The position numbers and the translations under genes were made by a program. Positions 50,901 through 63,987 of a stretch of DNA of 64,000 nucleotides are shown piece by piece (the stretch's first letter is position 1; the number at the start of each line of letters is the position of its first letter). The stretch comes from Mansonella perstans. Taxonomy: Eukaryota; Nematoda; Chromadorea; Rhabditida; Onchocercidae. The notes under the pieces were generated by a model that saw only the letters and a program-made list of their open reading frames with translations, had not been told where the DNA came from and ran no database searches. Location of the stretch: NCBI GenBank assembly GCA_037074765.1, contig JBAMDO010000006.1, forward strand, positions 248,001 to 312,000, read 5' to 3'.

Positions 50901-53900
50901 GATTCTTTGTAAGATTTACATAGATTTTAAAAAATAAAGGAATGAGACCAAAGAGGATTTTACTGATTTCAATTAAAACAATAATTATTAAGATTTGAAA
51001 TTGCAACTTTTGCTTAGAAATAAGCGGAACTTACTTCCATAGTATATTCTCTTCTCGGTGATAGCAATACAGGACTTTTTGAGCCGGGTAAGGATGGCAG
51101 GCTTCGTGGACTTCGAGTATCCGGCATATCTGATTTTTTATTAATGATCTCAAGATGCAGAAAACGTAATAAAACAATCTGATTTTTTTTCTTCAATCCT
51201 ATTTTTGTCCGCATTGAATTTTCTAGTATCAAAACTTTTTAATTATTCGAATTTGTACTACATATAAAATTACCTCCGAGTACTAAAGATTGATTCTCGA
51301 GTCCCTCAAGAAAAAGAGGTGCGCCAACCGGGATACTCGGATCTGACTGTACTGGATGTCGATACTGAAATTTCGTAAAAACTTAAAAATCTAATTCTCC
51401 CTCGTAGTAAAAATTTAATTTTTTCTTGTTAATGCCATCATATCTCACAGCAGCTGGCGATGAAGTTAAAGAACAATAGAATTTATGGTCCTCGCAAAAT
51501 CAGTAATTCGGTAACCATTTGCTTGTAAAAGTTTTAAAATTAATTAGAATGCGTGATGTCACTTTTACTACAGCACGAACAGTATGAAATCCTGATTTGG
51601 AACTTTAATCGAAAATGTCATAACAATTTTCCATTCAAAATCACCAAACGATTGTCAGGACATTTTTTCGTCCATGCTTCTCTCAGATTCATTCTCAAAA
51701 TCTTCAAAATTTCTGTACAATTTTTGGTTACCATAGGCAGAAATCTATCTTCTCTCAAAATATTTGGACCCAGTGAAAAAGAGCAGTATTTATCACATTC
51801 TTTCGATCTCATAAATTAAGATAAATCGAAGCTCATCACAACCATCACTCATACATATCCTAACACACGCAATTACCGCATCAGTATTGAAGCAACATTC
51901 CGGAACCGATGTAGCAGCACTTCCAGCTGGTGAAGCAATCGGTGTGCCATCCAATGAAAATCCTTCCACTTGTGGAGTTGATGATTTACTAGAACTTTTT
52001 GTCTGTCTCATTTGTCTCTGCAAAAAGAAAAATGTACGTGATAGAAAACATGGTAAAAAAAACTGCTCAAAATAAAGCAAAGAAAAAATCCAAAATACAG
52101 TAAGATGGTCAAAAAACAGGTGGCAAATTTTACAGAATCTCCAGCATAATTTTGTACTAAATAAAGTCTTCCTCAGAAATAAAAAAAAAAACCACCTTTT
52201 GAAATTAATATCTGAAGAGATTTGATTTGAGAATTAGAAAGTTAATTCCCTTTACCAAGAAAACATTTAAAGTTCAAGCATAATTTTAACATTTTACATC
52301 AATACCGCTAAAAAAGATATTAAAAATCGTCTACTAAAAAAGAAGGAGATGAAAATGAAATAGTTTTAACTGAAGTAATTAATTAGTAAGAATAAAAGAG
52401 AATAGCTTAGTAAGAAAGAAGAGGAAAATAGAACGGAGAAAAGTGCTGAAAAATGGAACTATGCTGAATCGAACTTATTATCATTAAAAAAAAAGTTTCA
52501 AAAAATTCTTCAAGTGCAACAGGATTTCTAAGATAAGTAAAACAGTACAGGAAAGCTGTTACTGTATATTTTCGGAGAACTTAATGTTTGATAATTCTTG
52601 AGGAGCAAAAGTTTACTTCTCTTGTTTCAATTTGAATAAAATGAGAAACATAAAGAGCCAAAAGCTTTCGGAGCATCTGAAGAGTTTTAATTTCAAAAAA
52701 TATATTTCCTGCAGTGTTCTCCTTTCATGGAAATTTTGATATAGTGAAAGAGGATAAGTTTACTCGCAAGAATTTCACCAATACATAATTATAAATGGAA
52801 ATTATCTCACCTCAATTATTTTATGTAATGATTCCGGCTCATCATGTGAAAATACTGAACCAGTTATTGATGTTTCCTCGGAAATGTCTGATAAAATCCG
52901 ATTTGCGATTTCTTCCTCAATTTGACGATGTTCACCGTGAACAAGTTGTAAAGGTAACGTCTGGAATTAGTTAATCTGGATCGCAAAAATTTGATAAAAT
53001 TAATCTTTCGATTCTTCAAGCCTACGATTTAAAAACAAGAAAGAGATGATCGTTAAGAGAATAAGTCGCCGTAAAAGTAAATTTATGTCCCATTTTTCTC
53101 CTACAACTAAGGACCTCTTCCTGTCTTATACAAATTAAATATCAAGAAAAGCTGTTTCGATATACAAGAATTAGATCATTTATTAATGTTCTACAAGCTC
53201 TGAACCGATATCTTAACTTTCACACAATCGTTGTTCATAAAGATTTTTGTAAACATAAAATGACTAGACAAGAATTCTACTGGCTTTTAGAAAGATTTTC
53301 AAAGCTCGTTTCAACAAATCCACATGATTCAAGCTATGAAATAAACAATAAATTTTGAATCCTATCGATTGATCTTTTGCTCTCTTTTCATACTTTCTCT
53401 AAATTCCTCAATTTCTACCCGTCTTAACTGCTAAAGTTAAGAGCTCCAGATAAATTCTGCAGATTTTCTTACCTGATAATCAACAAAACCCGCCGAAGGT
53501 TTTTGAGGCTGAGGTTTTTGCTGCAACACCTTTTTGTCTTTCTCCTGCGGCTGCAGATACCGCTTTGGTGAACTTTCGTTGATAATAATATCATGCGGTG
53601 AAACACGATCTTTGATTCGTAAATAGTCGTAAATATCACAAGGCTCATTATGAGCTAAATTTTGCTCCGGTAGATTTGAACAAACCACATTTATATTAGG
53701 AGCCTAGAAAATTGGAAAATTTTTAAAAAACAATTCATTATATGCATTTAAAAAAGTCTTGCAATTGATTTGCAATATTGGAATAGGAATTGAGATAGCC
53801 CCGAAAAACATCAAGCAAAGATAAAACTTCGAATTGCTTATAAAAAAAGAAAATATTAAATTTTACACATTCATTACCACTCTCATGTGTTTTGGAGCTA

Positions 53901-56900
53901 AGGTAAGATGAAGCTGAGAGCATAAAGGTTAAATTTCAGACTCATTTCAAAAGGGTTAAAGACTTCAAGCTGGAACTACCTAAAATTTTAATCATTTCTT
54001 AAACTGTCAAAAAACATCAAGAAATTACAGAAAATTTAATAAAATGTTCAAAATCAAAAAAAAAAATCTCTCAAAACTGTAAATGTTTCTTGCAATCAAC
54101 AGTTTTTTTTTTGTGGAAAATCAACTAATACAGATTTCCTCCATGATACGGAAATCATCACAACTTGTAATAGTGGCATTTTTTTTTTGACAATAATTAT
54201 AGTAATGATAGGTAAGAAACTTCGTTTCACTAACCTGCACAATACTCATCAACTGATCAGATGGAGTTTGCTGGACAAATACTCGTCTTTCCTGAATCAT
54301 TCATCAATCTCTAATAGCAGTCCAAACTGCTAGTTAATTAGTGCTATCAAGGGGTAAACATATTTTTTTTATTGATTTGATGCATATAATATTTCTCTTA
54401 TTATCTTGCATGATACAGGGATATTTCATATTTAAAATTGCTTGTTATGTCATTTTCGTAATTCAATTCGATTGTTTTAAAAATTTACCAGCCAGTTATG
54501 CTTATACTTAAATTCTCGCAAAGATTCCGACGTTATCGAAGCATCTTCCATCAATACTTCCGAAAACCATGGATGACACAGCGCTTGATCTACATTTAGA
54601 CGGCTGCTGCAAAGATGATATAAATGAGCAATCAATCAATCAATCAAATCATTTAGCACAGCTAGTGCAGAATTAATGAGTGAGTGAAATTGGTGTGAAA
54701 TTATGCCATTCTTCTAATAACTTTATTTTTAATTGAAAGCTGCAGACATATTACCGTGGATCAAGCACCAGCAATTTCGAAATAAAATCCTTGGCATTAT
54801 CGGAAAACTGATTGAATTCTTCAGTATCAAGTGTATAATTGCCTAACATAACGTTTCGCACCGTTTCAGCATCGTTGTCACCAAGGAATGGTGAAATGCC
54901 TGACAGCCTGAACAGACGATAAATGAATGTCATTAACAATAAAATGAACTACAAAATTCATTGATGAAAACTTACAAAATGTAAGTAAGAGTACCAACAC
55001 TCCACAAATCGGAAGCAAGAGTAACCGGGATACCAGCTGCAATTTCTGGTGAAACAAATTCCGGACTACCCATTATGTTGGCAGTTACTTTACCTCGTAT
55101 CAACCGCCTGGAATTTACAATAAAATGAAAACAGTAAATACTACCGCTGAATTTTTTTATAATAATTGGTTCAGAAGCATAAAACTTAATAAATAACTTT
55201 TCCTTCCAATCTCAAGAGCTTTTTATTGAAATTTTTTTAAAAAATTGATTAATTGAACATGTTTGAACGAACTCCACTCTAAATTTCTACCAATCAATAG
55301 TTATATTTTTACTTGAATGGCTTTGATTTATTTCAGTAAGTTGAAGTTGGCTAACATTTCAGCTATTTTATCGCTTTCTACACCACCAGTCTTTAAGCTG
55401 GATTCGACAGAGAATAGAAGAAATTCTTACTAATATCAGTTGTTTTCTTGAGCATAATTATGCTACTATATCATTACAGAAAAGAAATATATGACTAAAA
55501 AAAAGACTTCAATCAACATCAAGCAAACGGCATTCCATTATTATACTAAATCACTTGATCAGTTTTACATGAAATATATTACTAATTGAGATTTTTCAAG
55601 TATCAGCAGTGAATTTCGAGTTAACTTTGTAAATCTAAAAATATCAATTTTTAAAAATACCACTTCTCTGAGAAATGTGACAAAATAATGTTGTTTTTTT
55701 ACTACCTGCTTTGACTAAAATCAGCCAATCGAAGATGATCATCTTGTAACAGAATCACTTCAGGCCTGATATCTAAATGAGCGATTTTCCTGTCGTGCAT
55801 GCATTTCAGCGCGCATAAGAGCTGTTTCACAAATATTTGAACTTGTCGTTCGCCAGCAACATGCCCTGTCTTTCCCACTGGGCTCGAAATTAATGAATCC
55901 AACAATGAACGATTCGCACTTAAATTAAAATTTAGTAGTAATGAAATCACCTTTGTATGGTCAATGCTACTGAGAAGAATTTAGTGCAGTAGCAATGATT
56001 CACAGTTGCGATTCGAAGTTGCGTAATTGAAGTAATTAAAATGCAGACTTTATCATTTGAAGTTTTTATATTTAATTGAGATAATTTGAATTCTGTAATA
56101 TAAGACAATTTTTGAAAAGCCTAAGAACGAATTAAACATCTCTGGAGATTAATAATATTTGCAAAAATGCTCGATATATTATATTGAAAATAATATTTTT
56201 GAATAATCCAATAAATAATCCAAACATTAATGTCGAATAAAAAAGACGTAGTAGTATTATGATGATAACGAGTAATAAGATCGCATAGTTATTATTCAGA
56301 TATGCGATAGTGACAACAATAACAAACATAATAGTAGGATAATTGTAATGATAATAATGATAAAATATTCACTACCAATCAGATATAAAAAAATTGGCGA
56401 ACTCAATGCTAAAGTTAACGTCCGGAATCTTTCTAGATTCTTCTAGACGAACAAACCTTTCGCTTATAATACACAAACAAAAACATATGAAATTGTTTTG
56501 TATTTTAATTCTTTATACTAAATAAAACGAATAACAGAAAGCTACGATTATTCAAATATTTCTGGTACTACTGGAAGAAGTGCAAAAATCGGACATTAAA
56601 AGATTAAAAGAGATGCAACACGAGAAAATTTTTAGAGGATGAAGAAGTGATTCAATAGTTAATGAAGATGGTGTTAGATGAGGGAATTTTAATTCCTATA
56701 AAAAGATTTAAGCATAATATCGAAAAGTAAGGTAAATTGTAAGGTGAGAGGAGGAAATGGGATAAAAGTGTTAAATTCTTTAAAATTACAAAAATGAATA
56801 CAGTAGTGAATTGATGAATTTAATTGAGTAATTTCTCAAGTTGTCATATTGCAACTTGGCGATATCAGGAATTTATTGCAATTCTAACAGATAATGACTG

Positions 56901-59900
56901 ATTATTCTCAGCGGCCAGAAAATGAATGGTCAGAGGTCATTTCCGCTAACCATCTAAAAAGTTTCATTTTTCGAGTATGCCAAGTTATCAAGTAATATAA
57001 TCATAATTTTTTATAAAATTTTTATAAAAGTTTACCAAATGGATCCGCCAACCATTGTAACAAAGAGATGCAGTATTATTCACAGTGTGTTAATGAATAA
57101 CTATCAGCAAAAACAATAGTCGCAATAATAACGAGACTCAGAACACTCAGAATAGCTGATACCAGTGTAAAACGCATATATCAAGCAAAGCACTCTAAGA
57201 AGCAGGAAATGAAAGATCCGGAACAGCAACTAACGAATTCCTACTAATTTTCTTAATATCCCTCACTTGCATCTCATTTTCTACCTTCCCAAACTTGTTG
57301 AACTTCCAGGAGCATGAATCAAGCAGTAGAAGGAATAGATAACTTTCTGCACTGAATTTTTTGAAGAGCAAAGCAAGAAATGTGTAAAAAGGTGATCGAT
57401 CAATTAATTATTTCATATTTCTTTAATAGATAAAAAAAGATGAATATTTTAGTTTTAGAGATTTTCGCAGTTATAAATCATTGACTAGAGATAAATACAT
57501 TACACTAACTTCTAGGAAGTATTATCTATCAAAGAGAATCTAAACTTTAAATGATTTAAATGTAAATGAGGTTCTCATTGTTTTTTCATGTTTGGTACAG
57601 ATATATCCTTTTAATAACGGAGCAGGTGCTCATAAAAGACGCTCTTGCAATATTAGTAAATAAATTGAATATTGTGAAGGATAAAACTGTACATAAAAAC
57701 AATGCTTAAAACTTAGATAACTTTTTTTTAAAAAAATTTTCATGCATCCTTAAACCCTTTTAAATCCTTCATGTTATTTTTAAATATTTCTTCATGTACT
57801 AACATAACTGATACATGTAGAACCGATGTTTCAAACTTCGGATTTCATATATGGAAGTAAATCATTAACTTTCCTTGTTTTTAAAAGATTTTCGAAACTA
57901 ATGATGCCATTTTTTAATGCAAGCTAGTCTGTATGATAATTTACCAACAACAATATTCTACAGTTTACAAAAATGTATCTTTCTAGATTGAAGTAGTTTC
58001 CTACTGCTATTATTTTATTCGGATTTTTTCAAAAAAATTTTCTAACTTTAAAATATTCACACGATTTTATCTTTTCTTCATGAAAGCTCTGTCCGTCGTT
58101 GCAAAAATAAATAAACTAAATAAACGCTACGGTTTGCCGTTTACGTACACATTGTATTTTACTCGAAAAACTATAGATTTGCTTCCTTACATCAAATTAA
58201 TTTCCTTTTCCATTTATTGGGAAACATAGTCTAACAACCACAATCATATTTCCACAGAGAAAGATCAAAGTTAACAGATTTCATACAGCTGCAGTGAAAG
58301 ATAGTTTCCAAGAAAATCATGCCAAAGAACCTTTTCCCGAAATACCCTGGCAACATATTAAAAATAATGTTCTGTATTACTGTGAAGAATCTTTTGGGTT
58401 TCCCACAAGGAAAAACAGAGAATAGTTTGATAAAAACATTCAAGAGATCCAGGATCTGTTAGCACAGAATCACCGTGCATACCTTGTCCAGCCATTCTGT
58501 CATGTTAAAAAGGCAGCTTTTCATCTTGTATCAAGCAAACTTCAACGGGAAATCCTTGCAAGAATACTCTAAAGAGATTAATCCTTGCTATTGCTGAAGA
58601 TCTTTTACTTGAAAATAAATGTGGCTTCAAAACTAACAGTACATCCGATATGGTATTTGTTCTCAGACAATTACTGGGGAAGTGTAGAGAACAAAACAGA
58701 GGATTCTATGCAACCTTTATTGATCTCGCCGAAGCTTTTGACACAGTGAGCTTATTGCAGATCTTGGAACGATAAGAAGATATCCAAATTCCTCAAAATA
58801 ACCATCTTGTTACATGAGAATTAGTGCACTCAAGTCAAATATGCACTCTCTAAGCCTTTCTTAATAATCGTTGGTGTGAAACAAGTTGTGTCCTTGCATT
58901 AGCTCTACCATTTTCTTCAGTATGATGCTGCAAAGAATCAGAACAGACCTTGACAAAGAAAATGATATTTATATCCGCTACCATTGTGACGACAACTTAT
59001 TCAACCTAAAACGACTAAGAGTGCACACCAAGATTTAAATCAATCTGCTGGTCACACTGAAGCGGCTCTACAGCGCTTAACACCTTGCTTCTGAAAGCGT
59101 CGAGCTCTTTTGTCTGGCTTAAAGAAGATAGAAGCTCTCCACCAATCAAGATTACGAGCTGAATACTATCTCCTACATATTATCATAGGCGATTCAGAGC
59201 TTGAAACTGTTCACCAGTTCAATTTACCATGGCGGTATAGATCCTTTGACGCCACGATCGACAAACAGATAGATAAAAGAATAGCTAAAACATTCAGAGC
59301 TTCTGGAAAGCTTCAAAAAAGGGTTTGGAACAACAAACATCTGAAGAACAGTGCCGAAATTGCTGCTTAAAAAGCTATAGTACTACCTGTTCTTTTGTAT
59401 GGACCTGAATCTTGAGTCACCTACCGCCATCACCTACGCCTCATCAAACATTTACATCAGCATCTGCCTCCGCTCAATCCTCAGCATTCATTGCATCGAT
59501 CATGTAACAAATGAGACTGTCCTTCAACAACTAGTTATCACCTGAAGCCACGCTGCCGAGGATGCAGTATGGAGATTTGCAAGGATGAAGAATCAAGTCT
59601 TCCTAAAATTTTCGTGAAAAATATGCCACCCGCTCCTGCATGAGAGGTGCCCATAAAAAGCGATATAAAGACTGCCTAAAATAGTATCTTAACCTTAGTC
59701 AAATTAACTACCACAGATTGTCTACTCCAGCATCCAATCGGTTGTGATGATGATACACAATTCATAGCGCTGCTGTTCCCTTTGAAATTATTCGTAGAAT
59801 CAACATATATCGCAGAAAAACCCATGTACTACCTAAATCACCTAAACAGATTTTCCGCCGCATTATATGTAACTATATTTGCCTGGTTTTCTTAGTCACA

Positions 59901-62900
59901 AGCAAGTTTTGTCAAAAGTGAGTAAAATACTGCAATTCTTCTCCGCAAAGCCAAGCCAAACGTAGGCGATTAAATTAATCTCGACTCAGTAGAATTTATG
60001 TGTGTAGTTATCAAATTGAATTTACTGACTACTCAGAGACTGTATAACTATATAACTAGACAGGAATGTTAAATATCTTCTGATTATTTTTAAAGCTTAA
60101 ATGTTAATTATACCAAATAGCGATTTTTCTTCAGAGTCTAAAGAATCCAATTACTGCAAATTAAGAAATTGTTCACAAGATATTCGCTTTCCTGCCTCTA
60201 CTTATTTCCGAAAAGACTGCTGATCGAAATCTATGAAACACATCGTGAACCTTCTTGGATCACTTGATTTTTTCCCAAGATAAAACTGAAACGGTTTCTC
60301 TTAATTCATTTTAGAGCTATTAGCTGCTTCTTAATCGTTTTTATCCGATCATTTCAGGGCTTCTTAATCGTTCTTATCCGATCATTTCAGGGAAATTCAT
60401 TTTTGCCATTAACACTATATTTTTCCACCACTATAATAAACTAGGTTAAATTAAATTACTTCCATTCAAGGAATCAAGCTTTCTAGAATTCCAATTTATA
60501 ATAATTAAGCTTTCAAAGTTTCAGAGTCGATTTTTAAATTGTGCTTGGTCAAATTAATTAAAAAATCAGTATGCAGAAGAGACGGAAAGTAAAGCTGACG
60601 AGATTCCGTGAGAAATCATACCTTAAATTCAAAAATCTTTTTTACAAGTTATAAATATTAATTGATTTCAATTTCTTGCGGCGTATGAGTAAATAAATGA
60701 TCAGAATAAGTACAACCAGTTAATCGACTATTATTACGTCTGCAAATGGATATGAATTTTTTTCTTGATTTGCTCAGATTTTTTGAATTGATTTTAAATT
60801 TGCGATTATGTTACGACATTTTTTTGTCAATTTCTTTTTGTTCTAAAATGTTACTTTTCGTAGATGAGCACAGCAATGCCTTGATCCATAATGGCTTGGT
60901 GGAGCTGTATAATATTTGGATGATCCAAATTATTTTGCATATCAATGTTGCGAGCTAAATTCTCGTCCGGTGCACGCAATTGGGCCAGGAAACGTTTACG
61001 GGTGGCAATTTCGGTGACATGAAATGGTGCACCAGCAGCTGCAGCTCTGCAAATACAGAAAGCTTTGAACAAGACCTCATTTCGACTAATTTAGATTAAT
61101 CAAAGTTTCAAATAAAGAACGCTGCAGCTCTTTCTCTTTCTCGTTCAATTTATTACCTACTTTTTCGAGTAAAAAAAAATTCACTAAACTGAGATGCAAC
61201 TTGAGTTTCAAAATCACAGAACTAAACTGCATCTTCAAGATTTCATCATTTTTTGTCTATAGTTTAAATCCAAGCTTAGCTCAAGGATTTTCATTCCAGT
61301 GCAGCATTCTACTTCATTGACAAGAGAAAGTGTCTTTGTGCGTTGAGGCCTTGCTTAGCTTTCTGTATTTACTTATCACAAGAAACTTATTTTCAATGAT
61401 TCATTTTAAAAATTCCAAAAATTGAAAATTTTTGCGGTTTAATTATTTCACTAGAAAATTTCATTAAGAGCTGAAAGTTTCTTGTGTATCTCATTTAGAA
61501 TACTTGGGAAAAAAAAAACTTTTTGCTTTGGAAGGAAAAGTTAACGATCAGTGCACAAAATTTGGGTTATTTATCTAAAACAAAACACAAAGAATCTAAA
61601 TTCCAAAGCGAAATTTTGCTGTGAATGTCACGAAGCACCGTCAAGTATTCATACTCATCGTTACAAATTCGCATCAAGTTTCTAAAGGCTAAAAGTCTCG
61701 AACAGCTGAAACTCAGCAACCGGACAAGAAGTTAAAAAAACGGAATTAAAAAAAGCAGAAAGCTATAGCAACACTCATTGCAAGGTGTATCATGTTTGTG
61801 CACAAGCAGCTACACTTTTCATTTTGTCAAAGAAAGTAAAATATTGCAGAAATGAAAATTCACGCACTTTTTAAATTTATTGGCATCCTTTTTCGAGATA
61901 TATTGCAAAGAAACATGTGAAAAAAGGTGAGATTATTTCAACAAAAAGATTTTCTCAACATTCCTTGAATTTTTAGTTTTAAATTCCTAAAATTAACAAA
62001 ATTAATATAAAGTGAAACTTCCATTTTTCAAATACTAATGCTGAAAGAAGTCACACTATAGTGCATCCTTCTTAATCACTACCTTGAAAAATGACAAATT
62101 AATGAATTTAAATTATCACAGAGTAAAAATTACATTAACAGTTATGACCAGTTCAGTTTAGCCAGAATATAAGTTAGCAATCTGATTTAGGAACGATTCG
62201 TATATCTTCCTTTACCAGAAGAAATGATCGCTAACTCCAGGAAATGAAGAAGAGAACTTCTCTCTAGGCTCATTTAAGGGAAAATGGAAGCAAACTTCGG
62301 AATTGTCAAAAGATTTTGAACCAATATAAATGTGAAACGGAAGAGAAAGAGTGCATCTCATTTCGAAGCATTATACTCGTACTTTTCATCGTTTTCATCA
62401 ATTTCGTAAATTTCTCGAACTTTGAGAGCTTCCAGCTTTGTGCGGGATTTTTTATTTCGAATATCATGCGACATACTGAAGTCACTATCGGCTGAAATTT
62501 CAAAAAATATTGGGAGTTAAATTCTAGCAAAAATTGAAAGCATTAAAATGATATGATAACATGATCAGTGTCTCAGTCTCATATTATGATTTGATACTAT
62601 TATAAAATCAACAAATAATGATGTTGATGACGAATTATTTTAAGTATTTAGAGACTAGAATGACATTGGGAAAGGTTCGGGAAGGCTGGTTACATCGAAG
62701 CTAATTGTAATATCATAAATTTATGATACTGCAAGAAATGAATAATTAGTGTTATTAAAAAAATAAAAAAAGTGGTAAATTTTCGAAGCGAAATAAATTT
62801 AATTTGACTTGAAAATCAAATCAAAAAGAGCTAAAACACTAAGCAAACAACACAAATCACCAAAGTTCCTGTCGTTTTCTCAACATTTCATTTAAAAAAA

Positions 62901-63987
62901 AAAAAAAAAAAACTGTATGATCACATATCAAGCAATATAATATCCTATCGCACACAAAGTTCCAAATCTATTTAGTCTTTGTACTTATTCCTGTCCATAT
63001 TGCTATTTAAACCTTCAATAACCTTGCAGTTCTGATCCTCTTCAAGGAAACGGTGGCAATAAACACTTACATATATTTCAAATTCGAGCCTTATCCTTAA
63101 TTATGCACCTGTTACAATAAGAATAAAATATTTTAACCTTCAACAGTTACTGAACATGAAGTTGTTGTTGTTCCAGCGTCATTTATAGCTGCGACGGAAT
63201 AAATTCCACAGTCGGACCATAATGGATCATTGATGATCAGCGAGCATAAAGAGCCTTCACGTATCAAACTAACACGAGATGATTCTACAATTGGTCTCCA
63301 ATCCTAAAAATAGGTTGCAAAATTGTGATTCAAATAATTTCAGAATTGCGAAAACTTTTTCTTCTTCGGCTAAATATCAGCTTGGATAATGACTTCACCT
63401 TGCTAAAATTAACAAGATTTGTCGCATTGAAAAATGAAGCTGTATGGATTCTATTTTTTTTAAAAAAGCAATAAGGTCTATATCTTAAAGTCTTAATATG
63501 AATATAAGCTTTCAATAAATTGTAGTTTTGACATAAAGCATAAACTTGCCTTCATCCATTTCAGTTCCGGTAAAGGACTTCCTTCAACACGTACATCCAA
63601 TCTGAGCGGTTTACCAATGGGTACTACTTTATTAATCAATGACTGGGTGAACCTTGGTCGTGCTGACATTGATAAACTTTATGACTGAACTGATAGTTTT
63701 TCTCTACGTTTTGAAATTTCTATACAATAACTAGGAAGAAAAAATTGAACCGTTTTTAATTGCTAACTCAGGAAGTTGAAATCATTAAATTTCGTTGAAT
63801 TATATAATCTAAAACATTCGATAGACTAAGAAATGCTGGAAACATACCACCGAGATCAACGAAAACATTTTGCTGGGCTTCACCATATTGATTAGTTGCA
63901 ATACACTGATACTCTCCAACATTTTCCCTACTAAATCCACTTATTGTAAGCGTTGTTTCTCTGCCAACATGTGTTAGTACACGAGTT
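46389..63987 (-). CDS. unc-89: UNC-89/obscurin, C-terminal part (29 exons), continues beyond the right edge
   Basis: Giant sarcomeric M-line protein. Only the last 1468 residues are here; the first exon seen (63848-63987) begins two bases into a codon. Other exons: 63550-63662, 63138-63303, 62383-62491, 60855-61046, 55706-55918, 54976-55107, 54755-54907, 54489-54606, 54235-54291, 53473-53703, 52811-52960, 51877-52017, 51274-51364, 51035-51129, 50716-50892, 50429-50536, 49912-50069, 49644-49792, 49336-49490, 49139-49268, 48909-49040, 48510-48707, 48121-48335, 47720-47913, 47442-47585, 47052-47282, 46660-46815, 46389-46545. All phases fit. Order in this fragment: end of one Ig (GEYQCIATNQYGEA), a full Ig (63138-63662), PK1 (about 177-445), linker (about 446-900), Ig (about 900-993), Fn3 (about 995-1103), acidic spacer, PK2 (about 1176-1440), short basic tail. 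The Ig-Fn3-kinase C-terminus matches UNC-89, which organises M-lines in body-wall muscle. No break seen. Confidence 0.95.
49644..54291 (-). other. unc-89: UNC-89 inter-kinase linker coding segment
   Basis: Ten exons (54235-54291 to 49644-49792) encode about 450 residues between PK1 and the next Ig domain. It is low-complexity and charged: a Gln/Lys/Pro-rich stretch in 53473-53703, Ser-rich in 51877-52017, KSP/SPR motifs in 51035-51129 (SPRSLPSLPGSKSP), and Lys/Glu-rich helical sequence in 50716-50892. In C. elegans the inter-kinase region binds muscle partners and may be elastic. Intron 52018-52810 within it has no other feature. Confidence 0.85.
58230..59935 (+). mobile_element. Decayed non-LTR retrotransposon (RTE-like), antisense in unc-89 intron
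   Basis: Translation in several + frames, interrupted by many stops and frameshifts, gives successive pieces of an endonuclease-reverse transcriptase polyprotein. These are a linker (TAAVKDSFQENHAKEPF near 58280; KAAFHLVSSKLQ near 58510), RT fingers (ENKCGFK...TSDMVFVLRQLL, 58615-58680), RT motif A (YATFIDLAEAFDTV, 58705-58746), a palm/thumb region (LVHSSQICTL; DLDKENDIYIRYH near 58950), then DATIDKQIDKRIAK, KRVWNNKHLK (59240-59345), VLPVLLYGPES (59380-59415) and a C-terminal ASNRLW...TIHSAAVPFEIIRR segment (59720-59800). The stretch that should carry the catalytic FADD motif is missing near 59030. Endonuclease, 5' end and target-site duplications were not found. It is non-functional. The RTE clade is my best guess; avian-like RTE elements are reported from filarial genomes. 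Confidence 0.75.
60326..60391 (+). repeat. 33-bp tandem duplication in unc-89 PK1 intron
   Basis: Two copies beginning GCTTCTTAATCGTT at 60326-60358 and 60359-60391, differing by one base (T/C). Confidence 0.85.
61047..62382 (-). other. unc-89 intron before PK1
   Basis: A 1.3-kb AT-rich intron upstream of the PK1 N-lobe exon. No other feature seen. The neighbouring intron 62492-63137 is likewise featureless apart from a poly(A) tract near 62893-62912. Confidence 0.75.
63304..63549 (-). other. GC-AG intron of unc-89
   Basis: Donor ATGAAG/GCAAGT (exon end 63550) and acceptor TTTTTAG (exon start 63303) join two halves of an Ig domain in frame (KWMK to DWRP). No GT donor nearby keeps the Ig frame. 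AAG/GCAAGT is the usual context for functional GC donors. Confidence 0.85.

Larger units (their letters stand above)
55919..60854 (-). other. Large intron inside PK1 of unc-89
   Basis: A 4.9-kb intron between the N-lobe exon and the catalytic-loop exon. It hosts the decayed retrotransposon at 58230-59935 and a 33-bp tandem duplication at 60326-60391. The rest is AT-rich without recognisable genes. Confidence 0.85.
54489..61046 (-). other. unc-89: UNC-89 kinase domain 1 (PK1), a pseudokinase, coding segment
   Basis: Exons 60855-61046, 55706-55918, 54976-55107, 54755-54907 and 54489-54606. The fold is recognisable (DHPNIIQLHQA, QLLCALKCMHDRKIAHLDI, MGSPEFVSPEI, DLWSVGTLTYI, FISKLLVLDPR, ALCHPWFSE). 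Catalytic features are lost: the Gly-rich loop is Ala-rich (AAAAGAPFHV), the VAIK Lys is Gln (FLAQL, about 199), the catalytic-loop Asn is Val (HLDIRPEV, about 295) and DFG is DFS (about 307-309). It should act as a scaffold. PK1 of C. elegans UNC-89 is also predicted inactive. Confidence 0.9.
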
